Assembly: GCA_963666755.2 (NCBI GenBank)
Contig: CAXXGW010000009.1
Coordinates: 1,178,001-1,242,000, forward strand
DNA from: CAXXOK01 sp963666755
GTDB lineage: Bacteria > Bacillota > Clostridia > Christensenellales > Aristaeellaceae
Direction of reading: 5' to 3'
Length of the DNA: 64,000 nucleotides
In this document: positions 8,661 to 17,768 of the stretch, in pieces
How positions within the stretch are numbered: position 1 is the stretch's first letter
How the letters are laid out: each line of letters begins with the position of its first letter
Translations under genes and position numbers: made by a program
Notes under the pieces: generated by a model
The model's input: the letters and a program-made list of their open reading frames with translations, nothing else
Databases searched by the model: none
What the model was told of the DNA's origin: nothing

Positions 8661-10267
8661 CCCTAGACGCGCTTCGATGGTTACTGCCGCTGTACCCCGT
8701 TTGCGCGGTGCTGCTGGGGGCTCGGGGGATTTATCACCTGTTCCAGCTGGAAAGCTACCAGTTTCCCGGCTATTTTCGAACCCTGCGCCGCAACCCGCTG
8801 CACGCGTGGCTGCCGGGGTTGCTGCTCAGCGCCGGGTGCATGCTGCTATACTACCTGTTTGACAAGGCACGTATCGCATGGGGCGAAGGCTGGGCGCTTA
8901 CCGCTACAGCCATCGTGTTGCTGGCCGCGTCCTGCCTGCTGGGCTGGGGGGTGGCGCGCCTCCTGACGGAGCGCAACGCGAAAAAGAAGTTCGTGTTTAC
9001 CGGGCGCATGAAGCGTTTATATGGAATATCGACGGTCGTGCTTGCAGCACTTTCCTATCTGCTGGCGGCAAGCCCGCTGGCCGTTTTACCAGCGCTCTGG
9101 CCGCTGCTCCTGCCCGTTTGGGTAGCGCTTTGCGGGCTGCTCGCCTGGCCGCTGGAAAAACTCATCAGCGAGTGCTACTTTCGGGATGCGCGCCGTAAGC
9201 TGCTCGCCAACCCGCGGTTGATCCGTATCGGCATCACCGGCAGCTACGGCAAAACCTCCGTCAAATATATTCTGGGTACGCTGCTCAGCGAAAAGTACCC
9301 AACGCTGATTACGCCTGCCAGCTTTAACACTCCCATGGGAGTTTCCCGCGCCATCCGCGAACGGCTGACGCCTTCGCATCAGGTATTTGTGGGGGAAATG
9401 GGCGCGCGTCATGTGGGCGATATCCGCGAAATGTGCCGCCTGGTGCGCCCGACGGTTGGGATGCTGACCTCTGTGGGGCCGCAGCATCTGGAAACGTTCA
9501 AGAGCATTGAGCGCGTCGCAAAGACCAAGTATGAGCTGATCGAAGCACTCCCGCCGGATGGGCACGGTTACTTCTTTGACGATCAGGCGTATGTGCGCCA
9601 GCTGTACGACCGCACCCGGAAGCCGAAAACACTGGTGGCGCTCTCCGGGCAGGAGGCCGACGTTACCTGCGGGGATATCCACGTGTCGGCACAGGGCAGC
9701 AGCTTTACCCTGCATATCCGGGAAAAGGGCAGCATCGACTGCCATACCCGGCTGTTGGGGGAGCATAATATCCAGAATATCCTCATGGCGGCGGCAGTCG
9801 CTTCCGATCTGGGGCTGACGCTTAAACAGATCGCCAACGGCATCGCAAGGCTGGAGCCGGTGAAGAGCCGGCTGCAGCTGATCCACGCCCCTGGAAGCTT
9901 TACCATCATCAATGATGCGTTCAACAGCAACCCGGTCGGTGCAAATGCCGCGCTAAAGGTGCTCCGGCAGTTCCCGAAACGGCGTATCATCATCACCCCC
10001 GGCATGGTGGAGCTGGGCACGCAGGAGGCGGAGTACAACCGCGCTTTTGGCCGCGCGATCGCGGATGCCGCCGATATCGCCATCATCGTGGGTAAAAAGC
10101 GCGCGCAGCCCATTCTGGACGGGCTTGCAGATGCGGGCTTCCCCTCTGAAAACACCTACCGGGTGGATAGCCTCGCCGCTTCCACCGCGCTCCTTAAAAC
10201 ACTGGCATGTAAAGACGATACCGTACTGTATGAAAACGACCTGCCCGATCATTATCAGGAGGCGTAA
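8657..10267 (+). CDS. Membrane-anchored MurF-like Mur ligase
   Basis: A 536-residue protein: about four hydrophobic helices within residues 1-165, then a cytoplasmic Mur-ligase module. The ATP-binding P-loop is GSYGKTS at 195-201. Further family motifs are 'VGEMGARHVGDI' and the C-terminal 'NDAFNSNPVGANAAL', comparable to the DDxYNANP region of MurF. Classical MurF adds D-Ala-D-Ala to UDP-MurNAc-tripeptide and is soluble; the membrane anchor sets this protein apart. Its gene is translationally coupled to the hydrolase and followed, 19 bases later, by a Ddl-like ligase, so the pair may make and attach a dipeptide, perhaps for an envelope or cortex variant. ATG 8657 follows TTGGAGGGA. Substrate is not proven. 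Confidence 0.78.
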   Translation: MTLDALRWLLPLYPVCAVLLGARGIYHLFQLESYQFPGYFRTLRRNPLHAWLPGLLLSAGCMLLYYLFDKARIAWGEGWALTATAIVLLAASCLLGWGVARLLTERNAKKKFVFTGRMKRLYGISTVVLAALSYLLAASPLAVLPALWPLLLPVWVALCGLLAWPLEKLISECYFRDARRKLLANPRLIRIGITGSYGKTSVKYILGTLLSEKYPTLITPASFNTPMGVSRAIRERLTPSHQVFVGEMGARHVGDIREMCRLVRPTVGMLTSVGPQHLETFKSIERVAKTKYELIEALPPDGHGYFFDDQAYVRQLYDRTRKPKTLVALSGQEADVTCGDIHVSAQGSSFTLHIREKGSIDCHTRLLGEHNIQNILMAAAVASDLGLTLKQIANGIARLEPVKSRLQLIHAPGSFTIINDAFNSNPVGANAALKVLRQFPKRRIIITPGMVELGTQEAEYNRAFGRAIADAADIAIIVGKKRAQPILDGLADAGFPSENTYRVDSLAASTALLKTLACKDDTVLYENDLPDHYQEA

Positions 10268-10286
10268 TCAAGGAGGCACAGGGTTT

Positions 10287-11498
10287 ATGAGTAAAATGCA
10301 ACTGGGCGTGATCTACGGCAGCCGAACCTGCGAGCACGAGGTTTCCATCATCAGCGCTTTGCAGCTGATGCGGGCTGTAGACCGTGAAAAATACGACGTG
10401 ATTCCGATCTACATCAGCATGCGGGGCGAATGGTTTTCCGGCGATCCTTTGCTGGATTTGAAAACCTATTCCGCCTTTGATGAAACCCGCAAAGGAATCT
10501 ACCGCGTGCAGCTCGACCTGACGGCAGGTTCGGGCGCGCTGACAACCGTGGAACCTGCCCATGGGCTTTTTACGTCTGAAAAAGTGCGGCTGGTGGCGCG
10601 GCTGGATTGCGTGATCCCCGTCATGCACGGGATGCACGGGGAGGACGGCACCGTGCAGGGCTTGCTGGAACTGTGCAACATCCCGTATGCCAGCTCCGGG
10701 GTTGGCGCATCCGCCATGGGCATGGATAAGGTTTATATGAAACAGTTTTTTGTGGGCGGCGGGTTTCCGGTGCTGCCGAGTTGCTGGTACCTGCGCGCCG
10801 CTTGGGAAGCCGATGCGGACGCGGTGCTCGACGGCGTGGAAAAGCAACTGCCTTACCCGGTTTTTGTGAAACCGGCGTCGCTGGGCTCCTCCATTGGCGT
10901 CAGCAAGGCGAAAAACCGGGAGGAACTGCGGCAGGCGCTGGAACTGGCCTTTGAGTTCGACCGTAAGGTACTGATCGAAAAAGGCTTGGACAACCCACTG
11001 GAACTGAACTGCTCTGTGCTGGGGTACGGGGAGGAAGCCACCCCCTCGGAGATTGAAATGCCCGTGACCGGCGGCGATCTGCTCAGCTTTATGGACAAGT
11101 ATATTCAGGGCAATGCCTCCGCGAAAGGGATGGCATCGCTCAAACGCGTGCTGCCCGCGCCGATTGAACCGGAGCTGCGCGAGCGCATTCAGGCGCTGTC
11201 CGTGGACATTTTCAAAAGCATGGACTGCAAAGGCGTTGTCCGTATCGATTATATGTACGACACGAAAGCAAACGGTTTATATATTACCGAGATTAACACC
11301 ATTCCGGGGTCAATGGCGTTTTACCTGTGGGAACCCTGCGGCATCCCCTATACGCAACTGGTGGACCGGCTGGTGGCTTATGCGCTGCGTGCCCATGCGG
11401 AGAAGAACGACAGCAACTACGCCTTCACCTCGGACATCCTGACCAACCTGGCGCTTGGGGGCAAAGCCGGGGCGAAATACGGCGCGAAAAACGCCTGA
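10287..11498 (+). CDS. D-alanine--D-alanine ligase-like ATP-grasp protein
   Basis: A 403-residue ATP-grasp ligase. The N-terminal EHEVSIISA motif, the HGMHGEDGTVQG motif, 'SLGSSIGVSKA' and 'EINTIPGSM' mark the Ddl family. Residues K271-Y272 match the Lys-Tyr pair of D-Ala-D-Ala ligases. However, the normal P-G-M-T-x-x-S-L-x-P segment reads P-G-S-M-A-F-Y-L-W-E-P, so the Ser that closes the second-substrate pocket is Tyr346. It should join two D-amino acids or a D-amino acid and a related acceptor, but acceptor specificity may differ. It is about 40 residues longer than many Ddl proteins. AAGGAGG at 10270-10276 sets the start. Confidence 0.82.
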   Translation: MSKMQLGVIYGSRTCEHEVSIISALQLMRAVDREKYDVIPIYISMRGEWFSGDPLLDLKTYSAFDETRKGIYRVQLDLTAGSGALTTVEPAHGLFTSEKVRLVARLDCVIPVMHGMHGEDGTVQGLLELCNIPYASSGVGASAMGMDKVYMKQFFVGGGFPVLPSCWYLRAAWEADADAVLDGVEKQLPYPVFVKPASLGSSIGVSKAKNREELRQALELAFEFDRKVLIEKGLDNPLELNCSVLGYGEEATPSEIEMPVTGGDLLSFMDKYIQGNASAKGMASLKRVLPAPIEPELRERIQALSVDIFKSMDCKGVVRIDYMYDTKANGLYITEINTIPGSMAFYLWEPCGIPYTQLVDRLVAYALRAHAEKNDSNYAFTSDILTNLALGGKAGAKYGAKNA

Positions 11499-11509
11499 AG
11501 GAGCAACCT

Positions 11510-13387
11510 TTGAAGCTATCAGAGATACAATCGCCGGACGATATTCGCGGCCTGAGTTATCCGGAATGCGATAAATTGGCCGAAGAAATCCGCGAAACGA
11601 TTATTCAAACCGTTTCGCAGAACGGCGGGCACCTGTCCTCCAACCTGGGGGCGGTGGAAATCACGCTCGCCCTGCACCGGGTGTTCCACACCCCGCAGGA
11701 TCAGTTTGTGTTTGACGTGGGGCATCAGGCCTACACCCACAAGCTGCTGACGGGCCGTGCCTGCCGGTTTGATACGCTGCGCCGCTACGGGGGGCTGTCC
11801 GGCTTCCCCAAATGCTCGGAAAGCGAGCACGATTGCTTTGAAACCGGGCACGCCAGCACCGCCATTTCAGCGGCGGTGGGCCTTGCGCGCGCGCGCGATC
11901 TGGCTGGCCGCAAGAACAACGTGGTGGCCATCGTCGGCGACGGTGCGCTGACCGGCGGCATGTGTTATGAAGCGCTGAACGACTGCGGCAACAGTAAAAC
12001 CCGCCTGATCGTAGTGCTGAACGACAACCAGATGTCCATCGCCCGCAACGTGGGGGCGCTCAGCAATCATTTTGCGGAGCTGCGCGCCAGCGCGAGCTGG
12101 AACCAGACCAAGAAAACCGTCAAGCACAGCCTGCTGCGCATCCCGCTGATTGGGCCGCCGCTGGAACACTTCCTCCACTCCATGAAAAAATCCCTGCGCA
12201 TGCTGCTGATGGACGAGGGTTTCTTTACGACGCTTGGTTTTAAATATCTGGGGCCGATCGACGGGCACGACCTGCGCGCGATGGAGAAAATCTTTAACCG
12301 CGCCAAGGACTTGGAAGGGCCTGTGATTATCCATTGCTGCACCAAAAAGGGCAACGGGTACCGTAAGGCGGAGAAAAGCCCCGAGCGTTTCCACGGAACG
12401 CCGCCGTTTTTCATTGAAAGCGGAGAGGCGCAAAAGCGCTCGCACCGGCTGTATGGGCAGATCGCAGCGGACGAGCTTGTTACGCTGGCGCGCAAGGACG
12501 AGCGCATTGTGGCCGTAACCGCCGCCATGCCGCTGGGGACGGCGGCCAACCGTTTCAAGGCACAGTTTAAAAAACGCTTCTTTGATGTGGGCATTGCCGA
12601 GGAGCATGCCGTAACCATGTGCGCAGGGCTTGCGCGCGGCGGTATGCGCCCGTTCTTCTTTGTGTACTCCACCTTTCTGCAGCGCGGGTACGATCAGGTG
12701 TTGCACGATGTATGCATGCAAAACCTGCCCGTGGTGTTCCTGCTGGACCGGGCGGGGTTAGGCAATGAGGACGGGCAATCCCACCAGGGACTGTTCGATA
12801 TCGCCTACCTGCGCCACATCCCCAACATGACGTTGCTGGCGCCTGCCGACGCGGGGGAATTACAGGAAATGATGCTGGCTACGCTGGAACTGGACGGCCC
12901 GTGCGCCATCCGCTACCCGAAAACAGCGGTTTCCTCCAACCCCGCATACCCGACGCTTCCGTTCCGGCTGGGACACTGGCGCACGCTGCTATCCGGCGCC
13001 GACGCGACCGTATTGGCTGTTGGCAGTATGGTCGGCACAGCCTTGAATGTGGCGCAGCGCCTGCGGGAAGACGGGGTCGAGCTGGAAGTGGTAAACGCCT
13101 CCACCCTGCGCCCGTTGGACACAAGTACGCTGCAGCGGCTTGCCGTAAAAGCAAAGCCTATCTTTACGCTGGAAGAGCATGTGCTGGACGGCGGCTTTGG
13201 CAGCGCCGTGCTGGAATATGCCGCAAAGCAAACCGCGGCGCTGGATGTATGCCTGCTGGGGGTGGAGAATCGCTTCATCCCGCAGGGGGATCATCGCTCA
13301 CTTTTACATGAAACCGGGTTGGATGAAGAGAGCCTGCTTGCGCGCATCCGGGCGCGCCTTGGGGTTACGGTGGTTTGCCATGCCTGA
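11510..13387 (+). CDS. dxs: 1-deoxy-D-xylulose-5-phosphate synthase
   Basis: A 625-residue thiamine-diphosphate enzyme that condenses pyruvate and glyceraldehyde-3-phosphate to make DXP, the first step of the MEP isoprenoid route (and a source for thiamine and pyridoxal). The TPP/Mg site is GDGALTGG at 143-150 with N-D-N at 171-173. The catalytic Glu lies in 'AEEHAVTMCAG', and the signature 'DRAGLGNEDGQSHQGLFD' identifies DXS rather than transketolase. Start TTG 11510 is set by AAGGAG at 11497-11502, seven bases upstream; the longer frame overlaps the preceding ligase and is rejected. The product route continues with ispA, which is distant in this window at 54.1 kb. It overlaps tlyA by eight bases. 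Confidence 0.95.
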   Translation: MKLSEIQSPDDIRGLSYPECDKLAEEIRETIIQTVSQNGGHLSSNLGAVEITLALHRVFHTPQDQFVFDVGHQAYTHKLLTGRACRFDTLRRYGGLSGFPKCSESEHDCFETGHASTAISAAVGLARARDLAGRKNNVVAIVGDGALTGGMCYEALNDCGNSKTRLIVVLNDNQMSIARNVGALSNHFAELRASASWNQTKKTVKHSLLRIPLIGPPLEHFLHSMKKSLRMLLMDEGFFTTLGFKYLGPIDGHDLRAMEKIFNRAKDLEGPVIIHCCTKKGNGYRKAEKSPERFHGTPPFFIESGEAQKRSHRLYGQIAADELVTLARKDERIVAVTAAMPLGTAANRFKAQFKKRFFDVGIAEEHAVTMCAGLARGGMRPFFFVYSTFLQRGYDQVLHDVCMQNLPVVFLLDRAGLGNEDGQSHQGLFDIAYLRHIPNMTLLAPADAGELQEMMLATLELDGPCAIRYPKTAVSSNPAYPTLPFRLGHWRTLLSGADATVLAVGSMVGTALNVAQRLREDGVELEVVNASTLRPLDTSTLQRLAVKAKPIFTLEEHVLDGGFGSAVLEYAAKQTAALDVCLLGVENRFIPQGDHRSLLHETGLDEESLLARIRARLGVTVVCHA

Positions 13388-14252
13388 GCGGACGCGGGCG
13401 GATGTGGCGCTGGTGGAGCGCGGGCTGGCGACAAGCCGGGAAAAGGCGCAGGCGTTGATCATGAGCGGCGCGGTGTACATGCGCGAAGTGAAAGTACTAA
13501 AACCCTCCACAGCGGTGAATGAGGATGATCCGCTGCTGGTGAAATCCAATGCCAACCCGTATGTGAGCCGCGGCGCGCTCAAGCTGGAAAAAGCGCTGCG
13601 CAGGTTTGGCGTAGACGTGACGGACGTGGTTGCGCTGGATATCGGCGCGGCAACGGGCGGCTTTACCGACGTGCTGCTGCACGCCGGAGCTAAACGCGTA
13701 TTCGCAGTGGACGTGGGGTACGGCCAGCTGGATTGGAAAATCCGCACCGACCCGCGCGTAACGGTCATGGAGCGCACCAACGCGCGCTATCTGACAACCG
13801 CGCAGTTGGACGGCGAAGTGCCGTCGCTGACGGTCATGGATGTGTCCTTTATTTCGGTCAGGCTGATTTTACCCGTAGCGGCTTCGCTGATGGAGAACCG
13901 GGGTTTATTCTGCATCCTGATTAAGCCACAGTTTGAAGCCGGACGGGAGCATGTGGGGAAAAAGGGCGTCGTACGCGACCCTGCCGTGCATGAAAGCGTT
14001 ATCCGCACCGTGCGGGATTTTGCACCCTCCTTTGGCTACTTTATGGCGGCACTGGACTATTCGCCGATTAAAGGCCCGGAGGGCAACATCGAATATATCG
14101 CTTGCCTGAAACCCGAACCCCTGAACGCAAACGGCAAGCCGGAAGCGGGTGCCGCAGAACTTGCACAGCCTCTGGATGATGCGGCTGTGGCTGCCGTGGT
14201 CGCCACCGCCCATCAGGAACTGGATCGGAAAAACACCGATAATCCTGATTGA
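13380..14252 (+). CDS. tlyA: TlyA-family rRNA (cytidine-2'-O)-methyltransferase
   Basis: A 290-residue protein with an N-terminal S4 RNA-binding domain (residues 1-60, including RTRADVALVERGLATSREKA, the usual TlyA opening) and a C-terminal FtsJ/RrmJ-like SAM-dependent methyltransferase domain with SAM loop 'DIGAATGGFTD', the acidic strand motif 'AVDVGYGQL' and 'MDVSFISV'. TlyA enzymes methylate rRNA cytidines (23S C1920, and in some species 16S C1409); older annotations call them haemolysin A. The dxs-tlyA-nadK-argR-recN order is common in Bacillota, which strengthens the call. The ATG overlaps the end of dxs, indicating coupling. Confidence 0.9.
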   Translation: MPERTRADVALVERGLATSREKAQALIMSGAVYMREVKVLKPSTAVNEDDPLLVKSNANPYVSRGALKLEKALRRFGVDVTDVVALDIGAATGGFTDVLLHAGAKRVFAVDVGYGQLDWKIRTDPRVTVMERTNARYLTTAQLDGEVPSLTVMDVSFISVRLILPVAASLMENRGLFCILIKPQFEAGREHVGKKGVVRDPAVHESVIRTVRDFAPSFGYFMAALDYSPIKGPEGNIEYIACLKPEPLNANGKPEAGAAELAQPLDDAAVAAVVATAHQELDRKNTDNPD

Positions 14253-14317
14253 TGCAGTGTTGCCTTCGATACCCGCGGGGAATTCCCCGGCGGGCGCTTC
14301 GACGTATAAACCGTGGA

Positions 14318-14346
14318 TTGAATGAATAATCATTCTATGGTAAAAT
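14318..14346 (+). promoter_or_regulatory. Promoter of nadK-argR-recN with an ARG-box-like operator
   Basis: A -35 element TTGAAT (14318-14323) and -10 TAAAAT (14341-14346) are separated by 17 bases. The spacer carries TGAATAATCATTCT at 14323-14336, which matches nine of ten fixed positions of the palindromic ARG box (TGAAT-N4-ATTCA). Binding of ArgR here would block RNA polymerase. As argR is the second gene of the operon, autoregulation is likely (inference). Confidence 0.7.
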
Positions 14347-14423
14347 ACCCTTGAGCGAACGCATATTCCTGCGCGGCGTCTGGTCGGGCGTCGCCCGGGC
14401 GCAAGGAAAGAGGCAACGCGCAG

Positions 14424-15257
14424 ATGCAAAACCTGTACCTGATGATGCACCAGACCCGCCCCGATGCGCTCGCGCTGGCACAGCGCGTTACCGATGCGCT
14501 GCAGGCGCAAGGGTTGCAGGTGTGCCCAGAACCGTGGCTTACAGGAGAGAAACGGGAAGCCGATCCTGCGGATTGTCCGCTGATGGATGCCATCGTGGCT
14601 GTCGGCGGAGACGGAACGCTTCTCCGGGCCACCCAGATGGCGATCGCAAGAGATGTGCCGGTACTCGGTATCAACGTCGGGCACATCGGTTTTCTGGTAG
14701 AAACCGAACTTACGCATCTGGACGAAGCCTGCCGCAGGCTGCGTGATGACGATTATACGCTGGATACCCGCATGATGCTGGATGTGCAACTGCGCGACGG
14801 CACTGTGAAAACCGCGCTGAACGATGTGGTGATTTCCCGCGGGGGTTATGCGCGGCTGATCGCGGTTACCGCGACGGTCGGGCGGGAACTGGTTGGCCGC
14901 TACATTGCAGACGGGCTGATCGTGTCTACACCGACCGGCTCTACGGGGTACTCGCTTTCGGCCGGCGGGCCGATTGTCTGCCCCGAGGTGGATTGCCTGC
15001 TGCTTTCGCCAATCTGCCCACATTCGCTGCAGCACAGGCCGGTGGTAGCCAGCGCCGCGCAGCCGATTACCCTTGCGCTGGATTGCGCGCCGGAGCAAAC
15101 CGCACAGTTGGATGTGGACGGCCGCATGGTGGCCACCCTGGCGGGCCGGGAACAGGTGACCATCCGCCGTTCGCAGACGGTCGCAAAGCTGATCCGCTTT
15201 GGATCGCACAGTTTTTTCCAGCGCATCCGCGAGAAGTTGACCGAGTGGAGCTGTTAG
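14424..15257 (+). CDS. nadK: NAD kinase
   Basis: A 277-residue cytoplasmic kinase that phosphorylates NAD to NADP using ATP or polyphosphate. Diagnostic motifs are GGDGTLLRA (the catalytic GGDG), 'INVGHIGFLVE' and 'TPTGSTGYSLSAGGPI'. The length is standard for bacterial NadK. It lies downstream of tlyA after 170 bases that contain a new promoter, and argR follows after 16 bases, then recN: the usual clostridial nadK-argR-recN set. Because the promoter has an ARG-box-like site, NADP supply may respond to arginine in this organism; that is inference. Confidence 0.94.
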   Translation: MQNLYLMMHQTRPDALALAQRVTDALQAQGLQVCPEPWLTGEKREADPADCPLMDAIVAVGGDGTLLRATQMAIARDVPVLGINVGHIGFLVETELTHLDEACRRLRDDDYTLDTRMMLDVQLRDGTVKTALNDVVISRGGYARLIAVTATVGRELVGRYIADGLIVSTPTGSTGYSLSAGGPIVCPEVDCLLLSPICPHSLQHRPVVASAAQPITLALDCAPEQTAQLDVDGRMVATLAGREQVTIRRSQTVAKLIRFGSHSFFQRIREKLTEWSC

Positions 15258-15273
15258 CAGAGGAGGCAGGCAG

Positions 15274-15723
15274 ATGAAATCAACCCGTCAGAACGCGATT
15301 CTGGAGCTGATCCGCGATCAGGACATCGAAACCCAGGAGGATCTGGCCGACGCGCTGCGCAAACGGGATTTTAAGGTGACGCAGGCGACGGTATCCCGCG
15401 ACATCCGGGAGCTGCGGCTGCTCAAGGTGCTCTCCTCTGCCGGTACCTATAAGTACGCAACTGCCGACAAGCCGGAAAATGGCCTGAGCGAACGCTTCCA
15501 CCGCATTTTCAGCGAATCGGTGCTGGGGATGAACCACGCCTACAATCAGGTTGTGATCAAGACCCTCCCCGGCAGTGCCAACGTGGCCGCCGAGATGATC
15601 GACAGCCTCCGCTGGCCTGAAATTCTGGGCACGCTTGCGGGCGACAATACCATCCTGATGCTCGTGCGCTCGGTGGAAGAAGTCGACGTGGTGCTGCGGC
15701 GGATCGACGAAATGCTGCGCTAA
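15274..15723 (+). CDS. argR: Arginine repressor ArgR
   Basis: A 149-residue regulator of arginine metabolism, acting as a hexamer. The N-terminal winged helix (1-70) contains 'QATVSRDIREL', the recognition-helix motif of ArgR. The C-terminal domain (about 80-149) ends with 'GTLAGDNTILMLVRS', the conserved arginine-binding GT-AGDDTI loop. AGGAGG precedes the ATG at a good distance. It would bind ARG boxes when arginine is present; one such box lies in the promoter two genes upstream. No arginine biosynthetic or catabolic genes are in the window apart from proC, so the main regulon is elsewhere. Confidence 0.95.
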   Translation: MKSTRQNAILELIRDQDIETQEDLADALRKRDFKVTQATVSRDIRELRLLKVLSSAGTYKYATADKPENGLSERFHRIFSESVLGMNHAYNQVVIKTLPGSANVAAEMIDSLRWPEILGTLAGDNTILMLVRSVEEVDVVLRRIDEMLR

Positions 15724-15748
15724 ACATGGCAAAGGATGTGCGTGAACC

Positions 15749-17467
15749 ATGCTGCTGAACATGACCATCCGCAATATCGCGCTCATCGAACAGCTGGATA
15801 TCCAGTTCCATCCGGGGTTGCATGTGCTCACCGGCGAAACCGGCGCGGGCAAATCCATCGTGGTGGATTCCATCAACCTGATGCTGGGCGAGCGCGCGGA
15901 TCGAGGGCTGATCCGCACCGGCTGCGATAAGGCAACCGTGGAAGCGGTGTTCGACATTGCCGACAGCCCGCAGGTACGCGAGCTGCTTGCCGCCGAATCG
16001 CTGGAACCGGACGGCAACCTGATGACCGTCATGCGCGAAATCAGCACCGCAGACCGGAACATCTGCCGGGTTTGCGGCGTGATGGTGCCCCTGAATCTGC
16101 TCAAGCAGATTTCCGGGTATCTGGTGGATATTCACGGCCAGCACGAGCACCAGAGCCTGCTTTCGGAAAAGAACCATCTGGGCTTTCTGGATGCCTTCGG
16201 TGACGAGGCGCATCTGGCGCTGATGAAGGACGTAGAGGAAAAGTGCCGCGTCTGGCGGGAAGCGAGCCTGCAATTCAGCACCCTGCGCAAGGAAAACGCC
16301 CAGCGGGAAGAACGCATGGCCATGATTACGGCACGCAGCCGCGAACTGGACGCCGCCAAGCTGGAAATCGGCGAAGAAGCCAAGCTGTTGATGCAGCGCG
16401 CCAAGATGGCCGACGCGGAAAAGATCAATCGCGCTGCGGAAACTGCCTACCATAACCTGACCGCCACCGAAGGCGGCCGGTTGGGCGTAATGGCGCTCCT
16501 GCGCGAAGCGACGGACGAAATGCAGCGGATCAGCGAATACGACCCGCGTTTTCAGGCATTGGCGGAACGCCTGTCCAGCGCGTACTATGAAGCGGAAGAG
16601 ATGGGCATCGAGCTGCGCGATGTGCTGGACACCGAAAGCTTCGATCCGGACAAGAACGAGCAAATCCTCGCGCGGCTGGACACCTACCGGCGGCTGGAAA
16701 AGCGTTATGCCATGGATGCCGACGAGCTGGTGGACTATACCGAGCGCCTGAAGGATGAAATCAAGTCGCTGAAAACCATGGACGACCGGCTGCAGGCGGC
16801 GGAAGCGAATTTTAAAATGAAGCTGGCGGATTATCGCAGCGCGGCAAAGCTGCTGACCGAATCCCGGCAGACACTGGCCCGGCATTTCGAAGGGCTGATG
16901 GAGGCGCAGCTACGAGATCTGGGTATGGGCAACACCCAGTTTTCCTGCGTATTCAGCGACCCGCCCGCCGACCAGAAACGGGTGCCCAGCATCCGCGGCG
17001 ACGATCATGTGGAGTTTTTTATCGCCCCCAACGTGGGCGAGCCGCTCAAACCGCTGGCCAAAACCGCCTCCGGCGGCGAGCTTTCCCGCATGATGCTGGC
17101 GATGAAGGCCGCAGCCGCCGACCGCACCATGATCCCCACCATGATCTTTGACGAGATTGATACCGGCATCAGCGGGCACATCGCAACCGTGGTGGCGGAA
17201 AAAATGGATGATATCGCCCGTTACCATCAGGTAGTGTGTGTCACGCATCTGGCACAGATCGCCGCCATGGCGGACACCCAGTACCGCGTGCAGAAAAGCG
17301 TGGTGGGGGAACGCACCGTGACCCGCGTGGAGGAGCTGAACCCCGAACAGCGCGTGGAGGAGATTGCACGGCTGGTCGGCGCGGATGCGCAGCATCAGGA
17401 AAGCGGCCTGCTGCATGCCCGCAATCTGCTTTCCGCCGCATGGGAACGCAAGCACGGTAAACGCTAA
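15749..17467 (+). CDS. recN: DNA repair protein RecN
   Basis: A 572-residue SMC-like ATPase for double-strand-break repair. The Walker A motif GETGAGKS is at residues 29-36 near the N-terminus. A long central coiled-coil region (about 150-370) follows. The C-terminal half has the ABC signature 'ASGGELSRMMLA' and the Walker B 'PTMIFDEIDTGISG', then 'VTHLAQIA'. This head-coil-head layout and length are those of RecN. It normally cooperates with RecA at breaks and holds sister DNA together. Gene order after argR is the common one in Bacillota. A strong terminator hairpin follows the gene, so it ends the operon. Confidence 0.95.
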   Translation: MLLNMTIRNIALIEQLDIQFHPGLHVLTGETGAGKSIVVDSINLMLGERADRGLIRTGCDKATVEAVFDIADSPQVRELLAAESLEPDGNLMTVMREISTADRNICRVCGVMVPLNLLKQISGYLVDIHGQHEHQSLLSEKNHLGFLDAFGDEAHLALMKDVEEKCRVWREASLQFSTLRKENAQREERMAMITARSRELDAAKLEIGEEAKLLMQRAKMADAEKINRAAETAYHNLTATEGGRLGVMALLREATDEMQRISEYDPRFQALAERLSSAYYEAEEMGIELRDVLDTESFDPDKNEQILARLDTYRRLEKRYAMDADELVDYTERLKDEIKSLKTMDDRLQAAEANFKMKLADYRSAAKLLTESRQTLARHFEGLMEAQLRDLGMGNTQFSCVFSDPPADQKRVPSIRGDDHVEFFIAPNVGEPLKPLAKTASGGELSRMMLAMKAAAADRTMIPTMIFDEIDTGISGHIATVVAEKMDDIARYHQVVCVTHLAQIAAMADTQYRVQKSVVGERTVTRVEELNPEQRVEEIARLVGADAQHQESGLLHARNLLSAAWERKHGKR

Positions 17468-17506
17468 GCTGGTCTGAAACGGCCCAATTTGAGATTCCTG
17501 TATAAC

Positions 17507-17553
17507 TGACCCGCAAACGCTGTGATAAGCGGCGCTTGCGGGTCTATTCTGTT
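17507..17553 (+). terminator. Terminator after recN
   Basis: GACCCGCAAACGC (17507-17519) pairs with GCGCTTGCGGGTC (17531-17543) with one mismatch, and TATTCTGTTT follows. It closes the nadK-argR-recN transcript and separates it from rnf. Confidence 0.75.
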
Positions 17554-17768
17554 TACACGGTGTTTTAATCCCATTATGAACCTCAATCAGCCATTTCTAT
17601 GGCTTGCGAGGGCTGTGTCATAGGAAAATTGGATACAGCATAGCGGGACAAAATTCACCCGAATTGCGGAAATGCCCTTCTAGTTCGAGGGGATTTATGG
17701 TATACTACGTCGGATGGCATGAAGAGAAGTATATCCATGCTTGAAGCCAATAGGAAGGATCGAGGTCC
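17554..17768. promoter_or_regulatory. rnf leader with probable promoter
   Basis: After the recN terminator, 215 bases precede rnfC. A clear -10 element TATACT is at 17701-17706; the matching -35 would be TTCTAG at 17678-17683 (17-base spacer), which is poor. The ribosome-binding region AGGAAGGATCGAGG precedes the ATG at 17769. No riboswitch fold was recognised. Confidence 0.5.
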
